A stretch of 47,136 nucleotides of DNA from the NCBI GenBank assembly GCA_040902885.1, contig JBBDWK010000010.1, positions 1 through 47,136 of the forward strand, read 5' to 3'. The stretch is from JBBDWK01 sp040902885 (GTDB taxonomy: Bacteria > Acidobacteriota > Terriglobia > Bryobacterales > Bryobacteraceae). The notes under the pieces are model-generated. The model ran no database searches. It had not been told where the DNA came from and saw only the letters and a program-made list of their open reading frames with translations. The translations under genes were made by a program, and so were the position numbers. Below are positions 15,224-22,032 of the stretch, piece by piece (the first letter of the stretch is position 1; the number at the start of each line of letters is the position of its first letter).

Positions 15224-16331
15224 CCTTGCGGAATCCCGCCTGCTTGAGGAATTCCACTGCCTTGGCGCTGCGCATGCCGCTCTTGCAGTGCGCCACAATT
15301 TCGTCGGCCGAGTTCAGCTCGTTCACGCGCGCCGGCAACTCGCCCAGAGGAATCAGCTTCGCGAATGGGATGTTGCAGATCTGGTATTCGTGCGGCTCGC
15401 GCACATCGATGAGCACGAAACGGTCTCCGCGGTCGATCTTGGCGCGCACCTCGGTTGGATCGATCTCGCCTTCCTTCAGGCCGGGCGCAGGTTCGGGTTC
15501 GTGCGCCGGCACGCCGCAGAACTGGTGATAGTCGATGAGTTCCTTGATAGTGGGGTGCTCGCCACAGATTGGGCACTCCGGATCCTTGTGCAGCTTAAAC
15601 TCGCGGAAGCGCATGGCCAGCGCGTCATACAGCAGCAGCCTGCCAACCAGCGGCTCGCCCACACCCAGAATCAGCTTCACCGTCTCGGTGGCTTGAATGA
15701 TGCCTATCGCCCCCGGCAGAATTCCCAGCACGCCGCCCTCGGCGCAACTTGGAACCAGTCCCGGAGGCGGCGGCTCGGGGTAGAGGCAGCGATAGCATGG
15801 CCCGCCTTCGTGTGCCAAGATCGTCGCCTGACCATCAAAGCGGAAGATAGAGCCGTAAACGTTCGGCTTCTTCAGCAGCACGCAGGCATCGTTGATCAGA
15901 TAGCGGGTCGGAAAGTTGTCCGTGCCGTCCACCACGAAATCGTAGTTGCGAATGATATCGAGCGCGTTTTCGCTGGTCAGCGCCACCTCGTGACGGTCGA
16001 TGACCACGTTGGGGTTGATGTCGAGCATGCTCTCGGCTGCTGAATCCAGCTTCTTGCGCCCAACGTCCTTGGTGCCGTGGATGACCTGCCGCTGCAGGTT
16101 GGTGAAATCGACGACGTCGAAATCGACCAGACCGATGCGCCCGATTCCGGCGGCGGCCAGGTATAGGCCGAGCGGCGCTCCCAGTCCGCCGGCGCCGACC
16201 AGGAGCACGCTGGCACGCTTGAGTTTGAGCTGCCCTTCCATGCCGACTTCGGGCATGATCAGGTGGCGGCTGTAACGGAGGATCTCCTCTTTCGAAAGCG
16301 TGACAGGAGGCGCTTGTGTCTCAACCGGCAT
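15156..16331 (-). CDS. moeZ: MoeB/ThiF-type sulfur-carrier adenylyltransferase with C-terminal rhodanese (MoeZ-like)
   Basis: This 391-residue E1-like enzyme adenylates the C-terminal glycine of a ubiquitin-fold sulfur carrier and passes sulfur to it as a thiocarboxylate. The ATP domain has VGAGGLGAPLGLYLAAAG (about 44-61) and VDGTDNFPTRYLIND. Zinc-site pairs CYRC and CPIC are intact. The rhodanese domain spans about 290-391 with active-site loop CKSGMR, the Cys that would carry the persulfide. Translation starts at ATG 16331, inside the end of the carrier gene, with GGAGG 8 nt upstream. The arrangement matches mycobacterial MoeZ, which charges CysO. It could also serve ThiG or molybdopterin carriers. 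Confidence 0.92.
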   Translation of the reverse strand: MPVETQAPPVTLSKEEILRYSRHLIMPEVGMEGQLKLKRASVLLVGAGGLGAPLGLYLAAAGIGRIGLVDFDVVDFTNLQRQVIHGTKDVGRKKLDSAAESMLDINPNVVIDRHEVALTSENALDIIRNYDFVVDGTDNFPTRYLINDACVLLKKPNVYGSIFRFDGQATILAHEGGPCYRCLYPEPPPPGLVPSCAEGGVLGILPGAIGIIQATETVKLILGVGEPLVGRLLLYDALAMRFREFKLHKDPECPICGEHPTIKELIDYHQFCGVPAHEPEPAPGLKEGEIDPTEVRAKIDRGDRFVLIDVREPHEYQICNIPFAKLIPLGELPARVNELNSADEIVAHCKSGMRSAKAVEFLKQAGFRKVKNMKGGILLWSDKVDPSVPKY

Positions 16332-16608
16332 GGAATCTTCCTCCCGCGATACTGGGCACGATCGAAATGGTATCGCCCTCCTTCACCGGTGTAGCGTCGC
16401 GGCCGAGGTACCGGATGTCCTCGTCGTTGAGGTATACGTTCACGAAGCTGCGCAACTTACCTTCGTCGTTATAGAGGTGCCGCCGCAATTCTGCATACTG
16501 GCCGGTCAGCGAGGAGAGAACTTCGCCGACCGTTCCACCGTTCAGTTCCACGGAGTCCTGTTTGCCCGCGTATTGCCTTAGGGGTGTGGGGATCAAAACC
16601 TTCGCCAT
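16321..16608 (-). CDS. cysO: CysO/MoaD/ThiS-type ubiquitin-fold sulfur carrier with C-terminal tail
   Basis: This 95-residue beta-grasp sulfur carrier begins MAKVLIPTPLRQYAGKQ and ends ISIVPSIAGGRFHAG. The di-glycine that would be adenylated is G89-G90, followed by a five-residue tail RFHAG. Active carriers must end in GG, so the tail must be clipped, or the protein is inactive as such. The JAMM protease encoded 1 nt upstream is a natural candidate, as proposed for tailed carriers in other bacteria. ATG 16608 was chosen over the longer open frame (to 16716) because the latter lies wholly inside the protease gene. Gene order and sequence favour the CysO group (cysteine synthesis) over MoaD. 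Confidence 0.88.
   Translation of the reverse strand: MAKVLIPTPLRQYAGKQDSVELNGGTVGEVLSSLTGQYAELRRHLYNDEGKLRSFVNVYLNDEDIRYLGRDATPVKEGDTISIVPSIAGGRFHAG
16337..16345 (-). promoter_or_regulatory. Ribosome binding site of moeZ-like gene embedded in the di-glycine codons
   Basis: On the minus strand GGGAGGAAG lies 5 nt before the ATG at 16331. The two GGA codons for G89-G90 of the sulfur carrier form the core of this Shine-Dalgarno sequence, so carrier tail and downstream start are physically linked. Confidence 0.75.
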
Positions 16609-16609
16609 A

Positions 16610-17032
16610 TCAGTCTGTATATTCCAATTCTTCTTTTTCCGCCGCTGTCTGCTCGGGGTTGGGCAGCCAGCTATTGGCGTGATCGAACTCGCCCTTCCGA
16701 ACGGAAAGGACCACAAAAGAGTACCACGGACACGAGTTCTTCAAATCGGTTTCGGAGAAGTACGCGTCGCAGTCCGGATGCGAGTGGTAAAAGCCAATCA
16801 CCTTCATGCCCCGCTCGCTAGCGTCGCGGTCGGCTTTCTCTAGATCCTCCTTGCGCAGCTCATAACGCTCGCGTTGGGAGCCTTGGGAAGCGTTCTCGAG
16901 CCGAAGCGCGACGTGCACCACCTTTCCGTCGCCGTTCACGTCGCCCAGCATGGCGCCGCAGCATTCGTTGGGATACACGTCACGCGCGTGGGTCACCATC
17001 TCCTGCCAGGGAGTTTTATCAACGCGGATCAT
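16610..17032 (-). CDS. mec: JAMM/MPN+ metalloprotease (Mec/M67 family)
   Basis: This 140-residue zinc isopeptidase-like protein has a complete JAMM motif: E23 (NECCG), H83 and H85 (YHSHP), S93 and D96 (FSETD), i.e. H-x-H-x7-S-x2-D. In Mycobacterium tuberculosis the relative Mec releases cysteine from the CysO-cysteine adduct; in other systems a relative trims extra residues from a sulfur carrier. Both jobs are plausible here because the carrier encoded next has a tail after GG. The gene lies 5 nt after cysM and 1 nt before the carrier. The catalytic set is intact, so it should be active. Confidence 0.92.
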   Translation of the reverse strand: MIRVDKTPWQEMVTHARDVYPNECCGAMLGDVNGDGKVVHVALRLENASQGSQRERYELRKEDLEKADRDASERGMKVIGFYHSHPDCDAYFSETDLKNSCPWYSFVVLSVRKGEFDHANSWLPNPEQTAAEKEELEYTD

Positions 17033-17037
17033 AAGGT

Positions 17038-17991
17038 TTAGCTTCCGGCTCCGTCGCAGTCCCAGAACTGCTCATTCAGGTACTTGTCGGCACTGTCGCA
17101 GAGCATGGTCACAATCACTCCGGTCTTCCCGGCCTTGCGCAACTGCTCGGCAATCCTCACGGCAGCCACGACGTTCCCGCCCGACGAGATGCCAACCAGC
17201 AGGCCGTCTTCGCGCGCCAGTCGCCGCACCATCGTGTAGGCATCCTCGGTCTCAAGCCAGAAATTACCGTCCGCAAGCGCCGGGTCGTAGATTCCGGGCA
17301 CGATTGCGGAAGGCATGTGCTTAAGTCCTTCCAGGCCATGAAAACCGCTGGCGGGCTGGGCGGAGTAGCATTCCACTCCGGGAACCTCGCGGCGGAGGCA
17401 GCGCGTCACGCCCATGAAGGTGCCGCTGGTCCCGAGGCCGGCTACGAAATGCGTGACCCGGCCGCCGGTCTGCCTGACGATTTCCGGGCCCGTAGTCTCG
17501 AAATGCGCCTTCCAGTTCGCCGGGTTGTTGTACTGGTCCGGGTAAAAATAGCGGCCGGGATCGGCGTCGTAAATCTCCCGGCAGGCGCGTATGGATCCAT
17601 CCGAACCCTGGCCCGGATCGGTGTAAACCACCTCGGCGCCGTAAGCGTTCAAGATGCGCTTGCGCTCAGTGGAAGCGTTGGCCGGAACACAGAGCTTAAC
17701 CCGGTAACCCTTAACGGCCCCAATCATCGCATAGGCGATTCCGGTATTGCCGCTGGTGGCATCCAAAATGGTGCGCTCGGCATGAAGCGCGCCCGAACGC
17801 TCACCCTCCAGGATCATATACAAGGCGGGCCGGTCCTTCACCGATCCTCCCGGATTGAAATATTCAGCCTTGCCGTAAATCTCAATGCCGGGGTAGGCGG
17901 GCACAACCCGGTGCAAACGCAGCAAGGGGGTGTCTCCGATGTGGGTAAGAATCGAACTTTCCTGTTGGGTTAAAACTGCCTGCGGCGGCAT
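17038..17991 (-). CDS. cysM: PLP-dependent cysteine synthase (CysM-type)
   Basis: This 317-residue fold-type II PLP enzyme should make cysteine by beta-replacement on an activated serine. The Schiff-base Lys is in NPGGSVKDRP (near residue 52), the substrate loop is TSGNTGIAYAMIG, and the phosphate cup is GLGTSGTFMG. Because the operon also encodes a CysO-like carrier, JAMM protease and activating enzyme, the likely sulfur donor is carrier-thiocarboxylate, and the acceptor may be O-phosphoserine as in M. tuberculosis CysM; this is inference. The frame stays open to 18645, but that part is antisense to the antiporter. ATG 17991 has AGGGAAG just upstream. Confidence 0.9.
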   Translation of the reverse strand: MPPQAVLTQQESSILTHIGDTPLLRLHRVVPAYPGIEIYGKAEYFNPGGSVKDRPALYMILEGERSGALHAERTILDATSGNTGIAYAMIGAVKGYRVKLCVPANASTERKRILNAYGAEVVYTDPGQGSDGSIRACREIYDADPGRYFYPDQYNNPANWKAHFETTGPEIVRQTGGRVTHFVAGLGTSGTFMGVTRCLRREVPGVECYSAQPASGFHGLEGLKHMPSAIVPGIYDPALADGNFWLETEDAYTMVRRLAREDGLLVGISSGGNVVAAVRIAEQLRKAGKTGVIVTMLCDSADKYLNEQFWDCDGAGS

Positions 17992-18097
17992 AGCTTCCCT
18001 GCCGGATACCCTATTGGATCGTCTGGCGGCGGACGAGGATGCAAACTTTGGCGAAACTCTTGAAGAAAAGAGAGTTACGGGACATCCGCACAGTCCC

Positions 18098-18125
18098 ATT
18101 CTAGCATCCCCGCTAATTCTGTCAA
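18098..18125 (-). promoter_or_regulatory. Strong sigma-70-type promoter of the cysM-mec-cysO-moeZ operon
   Basis: On the minus strand TTGACA (18125-18120) is followed after 16 bp by TAGAAT (18103-18098). Transcription would start near 18091, giving a leader of about 100 nt before cysM. The leader contains AACTCT and AGAGTT arms separated by 10 nt, a possible small hairpin. No attenuator or known riboswitch was recognised. Confidence 0.65.
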
Positions 18126-18219
18126 CAAAAGGGTGATTGTCCCCGCGGTTGCCGTCTTGGTAACCTGACATCTCCGATCCTGAACAGAAACCCGTCGGGC
18201 GAGAGCTGAGTGAACGCTC

Positions 18220-19959
18220 ATGCACAATATCGACCTCATCCTGACACTTTCGGCCGGCTTTATCGCCGCCCTGACGTTCGGGTACGTCACGCACCGTCTG
18301 GGATTGTCGCCGATCGTCGGCTATTTGCTCGCCGGAATTCTGGTCGGGCCGAACACTCCGGGTTTCGTTGCCAACAGAGCGCTCGCTGAACAACTGGCTG
18401 AAGTCGGCGTCATCCTCCTGATGTTCGGCGTAGGTCTGCACTTCCATATAAAGGACCTGCTTGCGGTACGAGGCATAGCGGTGGCTGGCGCTCTGGTGCA
18501 AAGCGCTGCCGCGACAGGGCTGAGCGCGCTCGCGTTTCACGCCCTCGGATGGAGCTGGTCCTCGGGCGTCGTGTTTGGACTTGCTTTGTCGGTTGCGAGC
18601 ACGGTGGTTCTGATCCGTGTGCTTTCCGACAACGGCGAACTCCAAAGTCCCACCGGACGGATCGCGGTTGGATGGCTGGTCATGGAGGACATCTTCACGG
18701 TTTTTGTCCTTGTGCTGCTGCCGGTGTTTTTCGCCGGGTCCTCTAACCCGAACTCGACGAGCCTGCCGGCCGCGTTCGGGATGGCGGCCCTCAAGGTAGC
18801 CGCACTGATCGCACTCACCCTGTTCGCAGGCAGCCGCTTTGTTCCGTGGCTGCTCAACAAGGTGGCCGACACACGTTCGCGTGAATTATTCACCCTCAGC
18901 GTGCTGTCGGTGGCCTTGGGTATCGCGGCCGGTTCCTCGGTTATCTTCGGCGTGTCGATGGCATTGGGCGCGTTCCTGGCCGGCATGGTCGTGGGACAGT
19001 CTGAGTTCAGCGCTCGCGCGGGTGCGGAGGCGTTGCCCATGCGGGATGCCTTCGCGGTGATGTTCTTTCTTTCCGTCGGACTGCTCTTTGATCCCAGGCA
19101 GGCGCTGGATTCGCCCGTGCTGACTTTAGTGACGCTCGCGATTGTCATGATCGGCAAGCCGGTCTCTGCCATCGTGATCGTGGCGTTACTGGGATACAGT
19201 TCGCGGATAGGACTGGGTGTGGCGCTTGCCCTGGCGCAGATTGGCGAATTCTCGTTCCTGCTGGCGACACTCGGAAGGGACCTAGGAGCCCTCGATGGCG
19301 CCGCAATGAACGCCGTGGTTGCCGCCGCGATCCTCTCCATCATGGTGAACCCCATGCTCTACCGGCTGCGGGGCCCGCTCGAAGCCTTCCTCAATCGGCA
19401 TCCGCGGCTTTGGCGGTTGCTCAACCGGCGAGCGGTTCGCCCGGACGAGACTCGCCACACATTCGGCGATGACGCTGCGTCCGCTCACCGGGTTGTCGTG
19501 GTCGGTTATGGGCCTATAGGACAGATGGTGCGCAGGATGTTAGGCGACCGCGGCATAGAATCCACCGTGATCGAGATGAACATGGGCACCTACCGGAGGC
19601 TTCGCAGCGAGGGCCAGAGCGTCGTCTTCGGCGATGCGACGCGGACGGAGGTATTACAGGAAGCAGACGTGGCGCACGCGGCAAGCCTGATTCTGAGCGC
19701 ATCCGGCGGGGCGGCCACGGAAGCAGTCCGGATCGCCCGTGAGATCAATCCGGACATCTATGTGGTGGCTCGAGCGGATTACCTAGGTCAAACGGAGGTG
19801 CTCAGAAAGGCCGGCGCGGACGAGGTGTTCTCAGGTGAAGGTGAGGTCGCCCTGGCCATCGCCGACAGTATTCTGCGGCAGTTGGGCGCGACGCCCGAAC
19901 AGTTGGATGAAGCACGCGAAAGAATTCGCCTGAAGCTTCTCCAACAGACGGGCAGTTAG
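18220..19959 (+). CDS. Kef/CPA2-type cation:proton antiporter with TrkA-N domain
   Basis: The 579-residue membrane transporter combines a Na+/H+-exchanger domain (about residues 5-385, 11-13 helices) with a cytoplasmic TrkA-N (RCK) domain (about 425-540). The RCK nucleotide site is VVVVGYGPIGQMV, with an acidic strand end at VIEMN. The layout matches the YbaL/KefB type, probably potassium efflux gated by NAD(H) or thiols. ATG 18220 gives a normal N-terminus (MHNIDLILTLSAGFIAAL). It is divergent from cysM and appears to be a single-gene unit. The ion cannot be fixed from sequence alone. Confidence 0.9.
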   Translation: MHNIDLILTLSAGFIAALTFGYVTHRLGLSPIVGYLLAGILVGPNTPGFVANRALAEQLAEVGVILLMFGVGLHFHIKDLLAVRGIAVAGALVQSAAATGLSALAFHALGWSWSSGVVFGLALSVASTVVLIRVLSDNGELQSPTGRIAVGWLVMEDIFTVFVLVLLPVFFAGSSNPNSTSLPAAFGMAALKVAALIALTLFAGSRFVPWLLNKVADTRSRELFTLSVLSVALGIAAGSSVIFGVSMALGAFLAGMVVGQSEFSARAGAEALPMRDAFAVMFFLSVGLLFDPRQALDSPVLTLVTLAIVMIGKPVSAIVIVALLGYSSRIGLGVALALAQIGEFSFLLATLGRDLGALDGAAMNAVVAAAILSIMVNPMLYRLRGPLEAFLNRHPRLWRLLNRRAVRPDETRHTFGDDAASAHRVVVVGYGPIGQMVRRMLGDRGIESTVIEMNMGTYRRLRSEGQSVVFGDATRTEVLQEADVAHAASLILSASGGAATEAVRIAREINPDIYVVARADYLGQTEVLRKAGADEVFSGEGEVALAIADSILRQLGATPEQLDEARERIRLKLLQQTGS

Positions 19960-19965
19960 AAGGTA

Positions 19966-20703
19966 TCAGCGGACCACGAAGGGAATCTGGATGGCGCCGA
20001 ACCGCTCTTCCGTGTCTGCGTTCATCAGGTCGGCCTGGAACGTCACGCTGGGGAATTGTTCCTCCACTTTCTGAAAATAAAGGTAACCCTCCAGGTTCCC
20101 GCCAGAATTCAGCACACCCTCCGGAATGGCCTTTTCGAGCATGTCGCTGGTGGGCAGCGGCTGCCGCCAGGTGGTGTAGTAGCTGCCATAGTAGCCGCGA
20201 TCCCAGGCAAATGGACCGCCCCATGTACCCATGCCAAACCGATAGTAGGGGCTGTAATAAGGGACAACGGAAAAACCAGACCAGCCGAAATATGGGTCAA
20301 TCGGGGCAAGCGTGGTTCTGCCAATGGAGCCTTCCAGCCGGAACGGGGGAATGGCCGCATACCGGAAGTTTTGGGGGCTTACCAGCGTGAACTCATTGTA
20401 GCGGACACGCAAAGGCCGGCCGCTCCGGTTCGTGAGGTTGACTTTAAGGGGCGTAACATAGTCGCCGAGGTCGGAGGGGTTGCCTTTCCAGGCGTTAGGC
20501 CGCACCGCGATCCGGACACCTTCTGTCTCCGCCACGGCGGTGACCGGATCGCCGGGAAGTACGTTTGCGCCCGGAGCGGGCCGCAGCCGGGATTCCGTGC
20601 AACCGGTGACAAGCAGAGCCGTGACAGCCACCACGGGCGCAAGCAGCATCGCTCGTCTCCGGGTTTCGTTAAAAATCGCTCGACTCTGGAATTGGTAGTT
20701 CAT
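19966..20703 (-). CDS. Exported lipoprotein, function unknown
   Basis: No family is recognised with certainty. A signal with lipobox (LLAPVVAVTALLVTGC, Cys near residue 35 from ATG 20703) predicts a membrane-anchored lipoprotein. The mature part has a beta-rich segment (GVRIAVRPNAW, VTPLKVNLTNRSGRPLRVRYNEFTL) that looks immunoglobulin-like, then a Tyr/Gly/Pro-rich stretch (FSVVPYYSPYYRFGMGTWGG) and a C-terminal beta segment (GNLEGYLYFQKVEE). ATG 20703 has GGGAG 5 nt ahead; a shorter start at 20649 is possible and would place the signal at the very N-terminus. It is convergent with the antiporter (6-bp gap). Confidence 0.75.
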   Translation of the reverse strand: MNYQFQSRAIFNETRRRAMLLAPVVAVTALLVTGCTESRLRPAPGANVLPGDPVTAVAETEGVRIAVRPNAWKGNPSDLGDYVTPLKVNLTNRSGRPLRVRYNEFTLVSPQNFRYAAIPPFRLEGSIGRTTLAPIDPYFGWSGFSVVPYYSPYYRFGMGTWGGPFAWDRGYYGSYYTTWRQPLPTSDMLEKAIPEGVLNSGGNLEGYLYFQKVEEQFPSVTFQADLMNADTEERFGAIQIPFVVR

Positions 20704-20755
20704 AACCACTCCCAGTGCAATTTCCGTGCCCGGACGCGCAAACTACGGACAGCGC

Positions 20756-21084
20756 TCAGCCTGCGAAGACGTCCCTGACGGGCAACTCCCAGCCCGGAAA
20801 CAGAGCAGGTGCGGAGAGTTTGTCGCTTACAGTTTGTCGCTTACAGAGAGTGTGGCTTCGCCTCCGCCGTTGTTAAAGACCCGGATGGTCCGGGTATTGG
20901 GGTAAACCACCCACACGGCGCTTGACCCGGTCTTCAGATAAGCACTCACCTTTGCCTCGACGTCGTGCGCTCGTTCCGAAGGGAAATGATCTCCACGGCC
21001 GGAGGACCTTGGAAATAGCCGCTATCGGCCTCGCGGAGGTGAGTCAACAAGATCCTGCAAGGTTACCAGGGTTGTGGTGCTCAT
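20756..21084 (-). pseudogene. Decayed Uma2-family (DUF820) endonuclease-like gene
   Basis: Reading the minus strand from ATG 21084 gives MSTTTLVTLQDLVDSPP, the family's usual start. After an abrupt jump, another frame gives DSGYFQGPPAVEIIS. A further shift gives ERAHDVEAKVSAYLKTGSSA and VWVVYPNTRTIRVF, then VSDKL-stop. Past a 14-bp tandem duplication the family C-terminus resumes: SAPALFPGWELPVRDVFAG-stop (20756). So there are at least three lesions: an internal deletion of perhaps 200 bases or more, a one-base loss near 20977, and the duplication at 20817-20844, which adds a premature TAA. Intact relatives are about 190 aa. Uma2 proteins are numerous, PD-(D/E)XK-like and of unclear role. Confidence 0.8.
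20817..20844. repeat. Perfect 14-bp tandem duplication inside the Uma2 remnant
   Basis: AGTTTGTCGCTTAC occurs twice in direct succession (20817-20830 and 20831-20844). Removing one copy restores the reading frame into the family-typical C-terminus, so the duplication is a recent mutation and not a functional repeat. Confidence 0.85.
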
Positions 21085-21146
21085 AGCGCCCTGCCACCTT
21101 CATACCATATTCGCTGCTGCCTGTTAGCAAACACGCGATCAGGCGA

Positions 21147-21491
21147 TCAGTCCGAACTCGCCTCCAGCAAGGCCTGAACAGATGCAAGCAATGACGGGAT
21201 GTCGCGTTCAACGATGCCCCAGACGATCTCGGGATCGATGCCGTCGTAGTTGTGGATCAGGATGTTGCGCGCCGAGATCATTTGGCGCCAGGGGATTTCA
21301 GGATGTGCAGCCCGGAATTCAGGGCTGACCTTTCCAGCGGCTTCTCCGATGATCTCAAGATTGCGGCAAACGGCATCCAGAACTATGGATTCGGGCATGT
21401 TGCCCTGTCCGCGAAGCTCTTTGCATTTGAGCAATTGAAGGCAGCAGTCGCGGAGATGCTGGAGGTATGCCGCCGCATCTTTCTCCGGCAT
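21147..21491 (-). CDS. hepT: HepT-type toxin (HEPN ribonuclease, DUF86)
   Basis: This 114-residue HEPN-domain protein forms the toxin half of the MntA-HepT toxin-antitoxin system. The catalytic R-x4-H-x-Y motif is intact: R75, H80 and Y82 in RNILIHNY. In characterised systems the toxin cleaves RNA and is silenced when the antitoxin adds AMP groups to the motif tyrosine. It lies 5 nt downstream of the mntA gene and must be co-transcribed. The catalytic residues and length are normal, so it looks functional, unlike the neighbouring Uma2 remnant. Confidence 0.92.
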   Translation of the reverse strand: MPEKDAAAYLQHLRDCCLQLLKCKELRGQGNMPESIVLDAVCRNLEIIGEAAGKVSPEFRAAHPEIPWRQMISARNILIHNYDGIDPEIVWGIVERDIPSLLASVQALLEASSD

Positions 21492-21496
21492 CGCGA

Positions 21497-21787
21497 TCAG
21501 AGTGGTACAGCCTCGGTCAAAATTCGTTCCCGCAGGTAGCGAAGGCCCCCTGGGGTGACCACATCGACCTTCGCCTTGAGGAGATCCTGCACATCAGCCA
21601 CAAAGCCCGCCAAGTCAAACAGGTTCCTACCTTTCTCCATGTCCACCAGTAGATCGACATCGCTGTCTTCGCGGTTGTCTCCACGGGCCACCGACCCGAA
21701 AACCCGGATGTTCCGCGCACCGTGCTTCTCGCCCAAGCGGACGATCTCGGCCCGTCTCTCACGTCTCAACACGTCGAGCGTCATCAT
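21497..21787 (-). CDS. mntA: MntA-type antitoxin (minimal nucleotidyltransferase)
   Basis: This 96-residue MNT-domain protein is the antitoxin partner of HepT. The nucleotidyltransferase motif GS-x10-DxD is complete (G31-S32, D43, D45, in VFGSVARGDNREDSDVDLLVD without gaps). In characterised pairs it transfers AMP to the HepT active-site tyrosine. The antitoxin gene comes first, as usual. ATG 21787 or ATG 21784 could be used. The 245-bp gap to the divergent TonB-receptor gene should contain its promoter, but I could not identify convincing boxes. Confidence 0.92.
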   Translation of the reverse strand: MMTLDVLRRERRAEIVRLGEKHGARNIRVFGSVARGDNREDSDVDLLVDMEKGRNLFDLAGFVADVQDLLKAKVDVVTPGGLRYLRERILTEAVPL

Positions 21788-22032
21788 GCCCTAATTGTCC
21801 ACTAACGCGCGGATGCTCGCCACAGCACCGGCCGGCGACACATTAGAGCCAGCTCCGTCGCCGCCTGAGCGTTGAGCGTTCGCTTGGGCGATACCCCTGG
21901 TTTACGATTTGCCGCCGTGCTAATGTTGACCAGCCACGAAACGCCGCAGTTTTCATGGATTCACCGGCGTCGTCGCTCGTCGCCGGGAAGTCCGCGGGAG
22001 AGTTTGAAGTCGTTTCCTGGGAGGTTACGGCA

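Noticed and set aside
17992..18645. Long N-terminal extension of cysM (about 218 codons)
   Set aside because: It is antisense to the antiporter gene and to its promoter region, has no domain features, and would bypass the ribosome binding site at 17991 and the promoter at 18098-18125.
21896..21915. Sigma-54-like string (TGG...TTGC) upstream of the first TonB receptor
   Set aside because: The spacing fits, but the -24 half is TGGTTT with three mismatches, too weak to report as a promoter.
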